64,000 nt of DNA. Origin: Bacillus sp. AFS055030. Its GTDB lineage: Bacteria > Bacillota > Bacilli > Bacillales > Bacillaceae_G. Position 1 is the stretch's first letter; every line of letters starts with the position of its first letter. This document shows positions 56,108 to 64,000 of this stretch, in pieces. Where the stretch lies: contig NZ_NUGT01000032.1 in NCBI RefSeq assembly GCF_002574545.1, positions 1 through 64,000 of the forward strand. Direction: 5' to 3'. A program made the position numbers and the translations under genes. The notes beneath the pieces were generated by a model. It made no database searches and was not told where the DNA came from. It saw only the letters and a list, made by a program, of their open reading frames with translations.

Positions 56108-56863
56108 CTAATTTTGCTCAGTGCTATAAGGAGAAAAATAAGCACCCATTTCTAAATGGATAATCCCTTTTTGATCTTTAGGTATTGACTTTAAAATTAA
56201 TGGGTAATTTGACATTTTATTTGAGAATTTTCGAATCGTTGTCCTTACTTCATACCCTTCATTCGTATAAACTGTTATTAACAAAGGATCATCTTTACTT
56301 GGCGTATAATCTATTTCAGAAATTGAATGAAAAATACTTTTTGGCATTTTTTTCAATTCCGCAGCCATTTCCTGTAACTCGTCTCCTTGTTTCCAACCAA
56401 CCAAATCAGGTGCTGTAGTATTTCCTAGTGAATTTTTCTCTTTAATAAGCACTCCACTTTCTAACAATAGATACTTTTTCCCACTGAATAAACCTTGTCC
56501 AACAGGCTGGAATTCTTTTACATCAATGACTACTTTATTAGGAAATCTTTTATGTACGATTGCAGATTGAATTGTGTTTTGGCTTTCAAGCTGATCTACT
56601 ACCTTTTTTGACCTAACTGTTAAAAAGCTATCCTCAACGCTAACATCAGCTAACTTTTGAATTTCTTTATCAGAGTACAGTTGGTTTCCATTAATTACTA
56701 AGTTAATTTTTGAACCAATTGATGTTTGGAAATACAATACACATAAAAGCAAAGAAAAAAACACAAGAATTGTGACCAGTAATCGCATATTTGCTTTTTT
56801 ACGTTTTTTATTACGTAAAACAGGTACACGGTCTTCTAAACTAATAATCTTATTTTCCTGCAT
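56108..56863 (-). CDS. divIB: Cell division protein DivIB (FtsQ)
   Basis: A bitopic membrane protein of the divisome. The 251-aa product has a basic cytoplasmic tail (KKRKKANMRLL), one membrane helix near residues 32-51, a POTRA domain (about 55-125) and the beta domain. The frame opens at 56890, but ATG 56863 has TGGAGG upstream. It is separated from murB by 393 bases that include a terminator, so it probably has its own promoter. Confidence 0.92.
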   Translation of the reverse strand: MQENKIISLEDRVPVLRNKKRKKANMRLLVTILVFFSLLLCVLYFQTSIGSKINLVINGNQLYSDKEIQKLADVSVEDSFLTVRSKKVVDQLESQNTIQSAIVHKRFPNKVVIDVKEFQPVGQGLFSGKKYLLLESGVLIKEKNSLGNTTAPDLVGWKQGDELQEMAAELKKMPKSIFHSISEIDYTPSKDDPLLITVYTNEGYEVRTTIRKFSNKMSNYPLILKSIPKDQKGIIHLEMGAYFSPYSTEQN

Positions 56864-57283
56864 AAATATGCCTCCATTATCAATGTTCAACTAAAAAATA
56901 CCTTTTTAATTTACTTTTACTTAAGAAGTAATGTAAGAATATTGAACTCCTCATGACTTTGCGACTTTCGAGAGGTATTGGCAAACGACAACCACCAAAC
57001 AAGTTCTATTTACGCAACAAGCACCATACTTGAATTCGTTCTAGTTCAAGTGTCCGATATGATTTTATCTTATACTTCATGTCGAATACTAGTATAGTAA
57101 AATAATATGACGCTTTTATACTATATTGAATCCGAAGTCGACTCATCTCATAATTTAAATCACGAGTGTTCTTGACTTAATAATAGAATAATAAAAAATA
57201 GAATAGCAAATGAATGCCATTCTATTTTGGTCATCATATGCTATGTAAATTATAGCATATAATATGGGTAGTTTAGAAGAAAC
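56864..57283. other. Intergenic region between murB and divIB
   Basis: A gap of about 400 bases with no credible gene. It contains the murB terminator and, next to it, a second palindrome TATGCTAT-GTAAAT-TATAGCATA (57237-57259). The divIB promoter must be here. I see no clear protein remnant of ylxW, ylxX or sbp. Confidence 0.55.
57192..57228 (-). terminator. Terminator after murB
   Basis: AAAATAGAATAGC (57195-57207) pairs with GCCATTCTATTTT (57216-57228) with one mismatch. T-rich sequence follows on the minus strand. Confidence 0.75.
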
Positions 57284-58192
57284 TTACATTTTTTTCCCAA
57301 CAATTTCTACTTCTGTTTCAAGTTGTACATCAAATTTTTCTAATATAGTTTTCTTAATAAATGCTATTAAGTCTAATACATCTTTTGAAGTGGCATTTCC
57401 AGCATTTACAATAAAGTTACCATGCATTTCAGAAACCTTCGCTCCACCAATTTGATATCCTTTTAAATTAGCACGTTCAATTAAATTACCAGCATACTGT
57501 GGTAATGGATTACGGAAAATACTTCCAGCACATGGATAATTCCAAGGCTGTGTTTCTCTTCGATAATCTTTGTTTTTTTGCATTAATGCAGTTGATGCTT
57601 CTTTTGATCCTTCTTGAAGCTGAAGTTCTGCTTCTATAACGAATCCTTTACGTTTATGTTGTAAAACTGAAGTTCGATAAGAAAATTCTAATTCTTCATT
57701 TGATAACCATTCCATTGTTCCATCAGGAAATAGAATATGTGCTCTAGAAGTAATATTAGAAAAATCGGATTGATGAGCACCTGCATTCATATATACACCG
57801 CCACCAACACTACCAGGAATTCCACTTGCAAACTCTAAACCAGATAATCCTTTTCTACTAAGTTGAGTAGCTAAACGAATAACTGAATAACCTGCACCTA
57901 CAACTACTTTTGTACCGTTTACTTCAATGTGATCTAAGCAATCACTTATTTTAATTACGACACCTTCAATACCTTGATCCGATACAAGTAAATTTGACCC
58001 TCTTCCGATTACTGTCATATTTACGCCATGTTCATTTGCAAGGTTAATAATCTCTTTAATTTCATCCACAGTTTTAGGAATGACCAAATACTCAGCTGGT
58101 CCTCCAATCTTCATTGTCGTATGATTTGCTAAAGGCTCATTTATTAGAAGACTCGAGTCATTTAATACTTCCTTTAATTTCGATTCAAACAT
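57284..58192 (-). CDS. murB: UDP-N-acetylenolpyruvoylglucosamine reductase
   Basis: FAD enzyme that reduces UDP-GlcNAc-enolpyruvate to UDP-MurNAc. The 302-aa product has the FAD-binding [12 protein letters not shown] near residues 61-72, [17 protein letters not shown] near 125-141, and the catalytic serine region [10 protein letters not shown] near 228-237. It is the short, type II-like form common in Firmicutes. GGGGGA precedes the ATG. It follows murG by 75 bases. Confidence 0.96.
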   Translation of the reverse strand: MFESKLKEVLNDSSLLINEPLANHTTMKIGGPAEYLVIPKTVDEIKEIINLANEHGVNMTVIGRGSNLLVSDQGIEGVVIKISDCLDHIEVNGTKVVVGAGYSVIRLATQLSRKGLSGLEFASGIPGSVGGGVYMNAGAHQSDFSNITSRAHILFPDGTMEWLSNEELEFSYRTSVLQHKRKGFVIEAELQLQEGSKEASTALMQKNKDYRRETQPWNYPCAGSIFRNPLPQYAGNLIERANLKGYQIGGAKVSEMHGNFIVNAGNATSKDVLDLIAFIKKTILEKFDVQLETEVEIVGKKM

Positions 58193-58267
58193 TCGGTATA
58201 TTTCCCCCTTTAGCTTATAGTACCCTCTATTATATTCTTATTTTATTTCAAACTTGTTCGTGCAAGT

Positions 58268-59359
58268 TCATTTACTTATTTTCTCTAATACATTAACTAG
58301 TTTTTTTGCAGCATCAGGTACACCCATTTTTAATGATGCCTTTTTCATCTCTTCCAGTTTAATAGGATTTAGTAATACTTTTTCAATTTCAGTTACTAAA
58401 TATTCACTATTAAAGTTTTTTTCCAATAGTACAATTGCTGCACCATTTTTCTCAAGTGACCTAGCATTTACCTCCTGATGATTATTCGTTACATAGGGAC
58501 TTGGTATTAAGATACTAGGCTTTCCTAATGCTGTTAATTCTGCTAATGTAGTTGCCCCTGCTCTTGAAACAACTAAATCCACTTCTCTTAATATTTCAGG
58601 CATATTATGTAAAAATGGCTTCACCACTACATTTTCTGGGTTACCTACTTTATTTATTTCCTCAATTACAGAATCGTAATGTACTTCGCCCGTTACATAA
58701 ATCAATTGGTAATCTTTTTCACCTAATTGATTAACACTCTTTAAGAAAGCTTGATGTATAGGTCTTGCTCCCCTAGAACCACCTACAATTAATACTGTTC
58801 GTTTACCTGGTTTTAATCCTAATGATTCTAATACTGCAGGATTTGATTGTCCAAGTACTTCAGAAGCTCTCGGGTTTCCAGTAAAAACGACTTTCTCTTT
58901 ATTAAAATAATCAGCAACCTCTTCAAAACAAATTGCAACTTTTGTTACATAACGATTTAAGAATTTATTTGTTAATCCAGGTATACTATTTTGTTCATGT
59001 ATAACTGTCGGAATCCCTAGCTTTGCTGCAGCAAAAACGACAGGACCACAAACATATCCACCAGTACCAACGACTACATCTGGCTTAAATTCACGAATGA
59101 TCTTCTTACTATCTGAAACACCTTTTAAGAATCGATACACTGTTTTAAAATTCTCTAATGATACGCTTCTTTTGAACCCTGTAATAACAATAGATTTAAA
59201 AGGTATGTTTGCTTTAGAGACAATCCCTTTTTCTAATCCATTTTCTGTACCAACATATAAGCATTCTACATTGGAATCTTGTTTTTTTAACTCTTTAATT
59301 AGCGCAAGTGCTGGATAAATATGACCACCAGTACCCCCACCACTAACTAAAATTTTCAT
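58268..59359 (-). CDS. murG: UDP-GlcNAc : undecaprenyl-PP-MurNAc-pentapeptide GlcNAc transferase
   Basis: Converts lipid I to lipid II at the inner membrane face. The 363-aa GT28 enzyme has the G-loop [13 protein letters not shown] near residues 6-18, a second GG loop VGGSRGARP near 190-198, and the UDP-binding [26 protein letters not shown]-type segment, of which [17 protein letters not shown] is visible. AGGAGG precedes the ATG. The order spoVE-murG-murB matches Bacillus. Confidence 0.97.
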   Translation of the reverse strand: MKILVSGGGTGGHIYPALALIKELKKQDSNVECLYVGTENGLEKGIVSKANIPFKSIVITGFKRSVSLENFKTVYRFLKGVSDSKKIIREFKPDVVVGTGGYVCGPVVFAAAKLGIPTVIHEQNSIPGLTNKFLNRYVTKVAICFEEVADYFNKEKVVFTGNPRASEVLGQSNPAVLESLGLKPGKRTVLIVGGSRGARPIHQAFLKSVNQLGEKDYQLIYVTGEVHYDSVIEEINKVGNPENVVVKPFLHNMPEILREVDLVVSRAGATTLAELTALGKPSILIPSPYVTNNHQEVNARSLEKNGAAIVLLEKNFNSEYLVTEIEKVLLNPIKLEEMKKASLKMGVPDAAKKLVNVLEKISK

Positions 59360-59467
59360 AAAGATCCTCCTAAATTACAATACATAAATAGCTTTAAGCA
59401 GTTTAAGTAGTTATTATACCAATTTTATCACTATCATTCTAATTGTTTTTTCTATAAAAATAAAGAA

Positions 59468-59530
59468 AAAGACCGACCTGTCATTGAAACAAGTACATCA
59501 TGTACTTATTTCAATTTTAAGTCGACCCTT
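59468..59530 (-). terminator. Terminator after spoVE
   Basis: An inner stem TTGAAA(C)AAGTACAT with ATGTACTT(A)TTTCAA is flanked by outer GACC/GGTC type pairing. On the minus strand it ends in TTTTT. It isolates spoVE from murG. Confidence 0.7.
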
Positions 59531-60631
59531 TTATGTGCGCGCATGTCTACTAATATTTAATAATACACCTACGGCTAATAGCATTAATGTTAGTGATGAA
59601 CCACCATAACTTAAAAATGGTAATGTAATCCCTGTTACAGGCATTAAACCAATTACAACACCAATATTAATCATTACTTGTATTGCAATCATTGAGACAA
59701 TTCCTACTGCTAAAAAAGTACCGAATAAATCAGGGGCACTTAAGGCAATTCGTATCCCTCTCCAAAGTAATAAAGAGAATAATAAAATGACAAAAGTTCC
59801 ACCAATAAATCCTAGTTCTTCTGATAGAATAGCAAAAATAAAATCAGTTTGTGGTTCAGGCAAATACATAAATTTTTGTCTACTTTGTCCCAATCCTAAA
59901 CCAAATAATCCACCTGGACCAATTGCATACAGTGATTGAATAATTTGGAATCCAGTTCCTAATGGATCAGACCACGGATCTAGAAATGATGTAATCCTTT
60001 TTATTCGATACGGAGCAGAAGCTATAAGGCCAACAAATCCTGCTACCCCAACAATACCCAATCCCATAAAATGAGAAATTCTTGCTCCGGCTACGAATAT
60101 GATGATTACACAAGTACCAACCATAACTGTACCTGTTCCTAAATCTGGTTGAAGCATAATCAAACCAAATGCCAAAAATACAAGACCTAATGTTGGTACA
60201 AGTCCCTTTTTAAAAGACGTAATATTTTTCTGATTGTCTGCTAAGTATTTTGATAGGAAAACCATCATTCCAAGTTTCATAAACTCAGAGGGTTGAATTG
60301 AGAATGCACCTATACCAATCCAACTTCGTGCACCACCTCGTACTAGACCAACTCCAGGTACAAGTACTAGTACCAACAAGATAAAACAAGCGATTAATAT
60401 TTTTTTTGCGTGTGTTCTGAAAAGCCAGTAGTCAATATTTGAAACAACAAACATCCCAACTACTCCAACCCCAGCAAATAATAATTGCCGTTTAGCAAAA
60501 AAGAACGAATCATGAAACTTATAAGATGCCCATATTGCACTAGCACTGTAAACCATAATCATACCGACTGTTAATAATGATAGCGTAACGAGAACAAGAA
60601 TCATGTCAGGACTATTTTTCTTTGTTGGCAC
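59531..60631 (-). CDS. spoVE: SEDS-family glycan polymerase SpoVE (FtsW/RodA family)
   Basis: A 366-aa SEDS protein with about ten membrane segments. Family members polymerise lipid II with a partner class B penicillin-binding protein. The PDLGTG motif lies near residue 161, and conserved loops include RSWIGIGAFSIQPSEFMKLG near 111-130 and LGFIGG. Its place between murD and murG is that of B. subtilis spoVE, needed for spore cortex, but the sequence alone does not separate SpoVE from FtsW. The start is GTG with GAGGTG upstream. Confidence 0.87.
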   Translation of the reverse strand: MPTKKNSPDMILVLVTLSLLTVGMIMVYSASAIWASYKFHDSFFFAKRQLLFAGVGVVGMFVVSNIDYWLFRTHAKKILIACFILLVLVLVPGVGLVRGGARSWIGIGAFSIQPSEFMKLGMMVFLSKYLADNQKNITSFKKGLVPTLGLVFLAFGLIMLQPDLGTGTVMVGTCVIIIFVAGARISHFMGLGIVGVAGFVGLIASAPYRIKRITSFLDPWSDPLGTGFQIIQSLYAIGPGGLFGLGLGQSRQKFMYLPEPQTDFIFAILSEELGFIGGTFVILLFSLLLWRGIRIALSAPDLFGTFLAVGIVSMIAIQVMINIGVVIGLMPVTGITLPFLSYGGSSLTLMLLAVGVLLNISRHART

Positions 60632-60665
60632 TTAAATACACCTCAACTTTTGAATTAAACAAGCC

Positions 60666-62018
60666 TTACATTAATTTATGCACTGCTTGTATAAATTTAT
60701 TACCACGTTCTTCAAAAGTCTTAAATTGATCCCAGCTTGCACAAGCAGGTGACAATAAAATAATATCTCCAACTTCTGAATGAGCGAATGCTTCATTTAC
60801 AGCATCTTCAACATTATCTACCGATTTTACTGCTTTCATTCCTGCTTTTTCTGCTGATTCAATTAATTTATCTGCTGTTTGACCATAAGTGACCATTTTT
60901 TTTACATTTTTAAAATAAGGAATTAAATCATCAAACCCATTTCCTCGATCTAATCCACCTGCTATTAAAATAACTGGTTTTTGAAAAGAAGAAATAGCTT
61001 TTTGTGTTGCTAAAATATTAGTAGCTTTTGAGTCATTATAAAACTTTCTCTTATTAATTTCTGTAACAAACTGAAGTCGATGCTCTACACCCGTGAAAGT
61101 TGTTAATACTTTTTCAATTGCATCGTTTTCAACATCGAGAAGTTTAGAAATTGCTACTGCTGCTAATATATTTTCTAAATTATGTTTACCTGGTAAAACG
61201 ATTTTTTCAACTTCAATTACTTTTTTCTCTTTAAAATAGATAAAGCCATTTTGGACATATGCGCCATCTTGCACAATTTTAGTTGTCGAGAACGGAATAA
61301 TTTTCGCTCTTATTTGAGAAGCCATTGCCATTACATTTTCATCATCAAAATTAACGACAGCAAAGTCATTTTCGGTTTGATTTTTAAATATATTGGCTTT
61401 TGCCTTAATATACTCATCTTTTGAACCATGATAGTCTAAATGCGCTTCAAAAATATTTGTGATTAATGAAATTTTTGGGCGGAAACTTTCGATTCCCATC
61501 AATTGAAATGAAGAAAGCTCAGTTACAATGATCTGATCTTCATTTGCTCTTTCAGCAACTTCACAAGCGACAGTACCAATATTTCCTGCAACAAGTGGTT
61601 TTTTATTGCCTTCTTCTAACATATTTAATGCTAAAGTTGTCGTTGTCGTTTTTCCATTTGAGCCTGTAATTCCAATAAATGGTGCTTCACTTATTAAATA
61701 TGCAAGTTCTATTTCCGTATAAATCGGAATATTACGCTTTACAGCTTCGATTAATAATGGATTCGTATATGGAATTCCTGGATTTTTAACAATGCAAAAT
61801 GGTTGATCATCTAATAACGATAGTGGATGCTCACCACAAACTACGTTAAAACCTTCACTTTTTAGCTTTTGCGCGATTTCATTTTGTTCAAATGGAGTTC
61901 GATCATTAACGGTTACAGTCGCACCTAATTTTTTTAACAATTTACTAGCTGCATAACCGCTCTTTGCCATTCCTAACACTAATACATTTTTATTTTGAAA
62001 GTTCGATATATTATTCAA
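60666..62018 (-). CDS. murD: UDP-N-acetylmuramoylalanine-D-glutamate ligase
   Basis: Adds D-Glu to UDP-MurNAc-L-Ala with ATP. The 450-aa Mur ligase has the P-loop [12 protein letters not shown] near residues 115-126, the EAHLDYHGS region near 194, and a C-terminal domain with [19 protein letters not shown]. The D-glutamate may come from the racemase elsewhere in the window. The start is TTG directly abutting the mraY stop, so translation is coupled. Confidence 0.96.
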   Translation of the reverse strand: MNNISNFQNKNVLVLGMAKSGYAASKLLKKLGATVTVNDRTPFEQNEIAQKLKSEGFNVVCGEHPLSLLDDQPFCIVKNPGIPYTNPLLIEAVKRNIPIYTEIELAYLISEAPFIGITGSNGKTTTTTLALNMLEEGNKKPLVAGNIGTVACEVAERANEDQIIVTELSSFQLMGIESFRPKISLITNIFEAHLDYHGSKDEYIKAKANIFKNQTENDFAVVNFDDENVMAMASQIRAKIIPFSTTKIVQDGAYVQNGFIYFKEKKVIEVEKIVLPGKHNLENILAAVAISKLLDVENDAIEKVLTTFTGVEHRLQFVTEINKRKFYNDSKATNILATQKAISSFQKPVILIAGGLDRGNGFDDLIPYFKNVKKMVTYGQTADKLIESAEKAGMKAVKSVDNVEDAVNEAFAHSEVGDIILLSPACASWDQFKTFEERGNKFIQAVHKLM

Positions 62019-62993
62019 TTACATCCACACCTCAATATAGATTCCTAATAATGCAAAAAGTAATCCTACAAACCAAAATGTTACAACTACACGCCATTCT
62101 GACCATCCAGATAATTCATAATGATGGTGTAGGGGACTCATTTTAAATACTCTCTTACCAGTTGCTTTAAAAGATGCAACTTGAATCATAACTGATAGTG
62201 TTTCGATTACAAAAATACCACCAATAATAACAAGTAAAATTTCTAAGTGTGTAATGATTGCAATTGCAGCTAATGCCCCACCTAATGCTAATGAGCCTGT
62301 ATCTCCCATAAAGACCTTTGCAGGGTGTGCATTAAATACTAAGAAACCTAAAACAGCTCCTACAACAGCAATTGAAAATATTGCAACATCAAGCTGCTGT
62401 TGGTTATAAGCAAGAACTGCATATGCACCAAATGCAATTGCCGCTGTCCCTGACACAAGTCCATCTAATCCATCTGTTAAATTTACAGCGTTTGAAGTAC
62501 CAACTAGCATAAAGATAATTAATAATACATAGATAAAGCCTAAGTCAAAAGAATAATCTGTCCCTGGAATCGAAATTGATGTAGAAATTCCCATAGCACG
62601 GATTGCAAAAAAGACGATGATTGACACAATAACTTGGCAAATAAATTTTTGTTTTGATGTTAGTCCAAGGTTTCTTTTTTTAACAACTTTAATATAGTCA
62701 TCTAAAAATCCAATTACTCCAAAACAAATTGTAACAAATAATAATACATATGTACGTGTTGATAAAACATCAAAATACATAGAAATTAAAAGTGCAGATA
62801 AACTTAAAGAAATTAATATAATAATTCCACCCATTGTTGGGGTTCCTGATTTCTTTTTATGAGATTGTGGACCTTCGTCTCGAATACTCTGTCCAAATTT
62901 AAGTTTTCTTAAGTACGGTATAAAAATAGGCGATAAAATGACTGCAATGATAAATGCTGAAATCATAGCAACTAAAATTGACGGTTCTAACAT
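62019..62993 (-). CDS. mraY: Phospho-N-acetylmuramoyl-pentapeptide transferase
   Basis: Integral membrane enzyme that transfers phospho-MurNAc-pentapeptide to undecaprenyl phosphate to form lipid I. The 324-aa product has about ten membrane segments and the catalytic aspartates in GFLDDYIKV near residue 94-102, [12 protein letters not shown] near 170 and [12 protein letters not shown] near 228. The histidine loop PLHHHYE is present near residue 288. GGAGGG precedes the ATG. Confidence 0.97.
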   Translation of the reverse strand: MLEPSILVAMISAFIIAVILSPIFIPYLRKLKFGQSIRDEGPQSHKKKSGTPTMGGIIILISLSLSALLISMYFDVLSTRTYVLLFVTICFGVIGFLDDYIKVVKKRNLGLTSKQKFICQVIVSIIVFFAIRAMGISTSISIPGTDYSFDLGFIYVLLIIFMLVGTSNAVNLTDGLDGLVSGTAAIAFGAYAVLAYNQQQLDVAIFSIAVVGAVLGFLVFNAHPAKVFMGDTGSLALGGALAAIAIITHLEILLVIIGGIFVIETLSVMIQVASFKATGKRVFKMSPLHHHYELSGWSEWRVVVTFWFVGLLFALLGIYIEVWM

Positions 62994-63098
62994 TATTCGC
63001 CCTCCTTTCCAAGTTCTCTTCTTTGTTGTTTACTTCATAGTTTAATTCTTTTATAAAGAATTATGAAATCAATTTTTCACATTACAAAGAAGAGGATA

Positions 63099-64000
63099 TT
63101 ATCCTCTTCTTTGTAAAATTGCTTCTTTAGCTTCTTCAACATCATCAAAATGTGATACATTCGTTCCTACAATCTGATATGTCTCATGCCCTTTACCTGC
63201 AATAACAATAATATCATGTTTTTTTGCATTTTGAATCGCAAATGTTATAGCTTTTTTACGATCTTCTATTACCGTAATATTATTATGCTCTAATCCGCGT
63301 TTCATGTCTTCTAAAATTAAAGTTGGGTCTTCTGTTCTTGGATTATCAGATGTAAAGATCGCATTTGTTGAAAGTTCTGCTGCAATCTTACCCATTAGAG
63401 GTCGTTTTGTTCGATCACGATCTCCACCACAACCAACAACTGTAAAAATATCATTTTTTGCAAATTGCTTAACAGTATTTAATACATTTTCTAAACTATC
63501 TGGTGTATGGGCATAGTCTACAATAACTGTAAAATCTTGACCAGCATTAACTGCTTGGAAACGCCCTGGTACGCCTTCAATCGTTGCAACTGCGTCTAGG
63601 ATTATCTTCATTTCTATATTTAATGCGATTCCTGCACCAATTGCGGCTAACACATTATATACGTTAAATATACCAATAAGATTCATTTCTACAACATATT
63701 GTTTATTTAAAAAATGTAATGTGAATCTAGTACCAGCATTCGTTAATTCAATTTCATCTGCAAACAAGTCAGCTTCTTGACTTAAACCATAAGTTATTAG
63801 ATTAGCTTGTGTAAACTTCATATATTCTAAAGAAGCAGGATCATCATTGTTTAATATGGCAAATTTAGGTTTATCCGCTGTGAAGCTATTACCTAATTGA
63901 GAAAATAATAAGCCTTTAGCTTTTTTATATTCTTCCATCGTGCCATGATAATCTAAGTGATCCTGTGATAGATTTGTAAAAACCGCAATATCATATTCAC
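63099..64000 (-). CDS. murE: UDP-N-acetylmuramoyl-tripeptide synthetase MurE, C-terminal part
   Basis: Partial gene: the 5' end lies beyond the right edge. The visible frame runs from [20 protein letters not shown] to the stop. The apparent Met at 63938 is internal, not a start. The C-terminal domain has the [14 protein letters not shown] segment, [14 protein letters not shown] and [10 protein letters not shown]. The DNPR motif binds meso-diaminopimelate, so this MurE should add meso-DAP. It is upstream of mraY with a 105-base gap. Confidence 0.95.
   Translation of the reverse strand, partial: EYDIAVFTNLSQDHLDYHGTMEEYKKAKGLLFSQLGNSFTADKPKFAILNNDDPASLEYMKFTQANLITYGLSQEADLFADEIELTNAGTRFTLHFLNKQYVVEMNLIGIFNVYNVLAAIGAGIALNIEMKIILDAVATIEGVPGRFQAVNAGQDFTVIVDYAHTPDSLENVLNTVKQFAKNDIFTVVGCGGDRDRTKRPLMGKIAAELSTNAIFTSDNPRTEDPTLILEDMKRGLEHNNITVIEDRKKAITFAIQNAKKHDIIVIAGKGHETYQIVGTNVSHFDDVEEAKEAILQRRG

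Overview
The window reads as a chromosomal segment of a low-GC, endospore-forming Bacillaceae bacterium. Nearly all genes lie on the minus strand. The spoIIGA-sigE-sigG cluster shows a sporulating Firmicute, a class 1B pyrD/pyrK pair shows a Bacillus-type pyrimidine operon, and the DNPR motif of MurE indicates meso-diaminopimelate peptidoglycan. Gene order follows the Bacillus subtilis murE-to-priA interval. Species cannot be fixed from sequence alone.

Transcription runs mostly right to left. At 64.0-53.4 kb is the division and cell wall cluster: murE (cut by the window edge), mraY, murD, spoVE, murG, murB, divIB, ftsA, ftsZ. A plus-strand SAM methyltransferase sits between ftsZ and spoIIGA. 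At 52.5-49.8 kb are spoIIGA, sigE and sigG, with a recognisable Spo0A/sigma-A type promoter before spoIIGA and a forespore type promoter before sigG. At 49.4-45.2 kb is the ylm cluster (ylmC, ylmD, ylmE, sepF, ylmG, ylmH) and divIVA. At 45.1-39.9 kb are ileS behind an isoleucine T-box, a DksA/TraR-like gene, lspA and an RluD-family pseudouridine synthase. At 39.9-28.1 kb is a complete pyr operon (pyrR, pyrP, pyrB, pyrC, carA, carB, pyrK, pyrD, pyrF, pyrE) with two PyrR attenuators.

From 28.1 to 10.7 kb the backbone is replaced by accessory genes. These are a DinB-like protein, a papain-like YiiX/NlpC-P60 type gene broken by one in-frame TGA, an unknown membrane-anchored protein, a two-subunit ABC exporter, a GNAT acetyltransferase, and a maltodextrin locus: neopullulanase, a DUF1189 protein, malE, malF, malG and a LacI/MalR regulator. 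A NUDIX hydrolase and a glutamate racemase complete the block. The maltodextrin promoters share LacI-type operator sequences. No transport ATPase is encoded there, so a shared MsmX-type ATPase elsewhere is expected.

From 10.7 kb to the left end the backbone resumes: rqcH (plus strand), a calcium P-type ATPase, yloC, gmk, rpoZ, coaBC and priA. remA, expected between yloC and gmk, is absent.

I see no tRNA, rRNA, CRISPR array, prophage or transposase gene, and nothing I can defend as a new biological system. The items most worth a second look are the TGA-interrupted protease-like gene in a block bounded by two near-identical terminators, the intergenic repeat elements at 3.8 and 49.7 kb, the missing remA, and the regulatory sites of the mal, pyr, spoIIG and sigG units.
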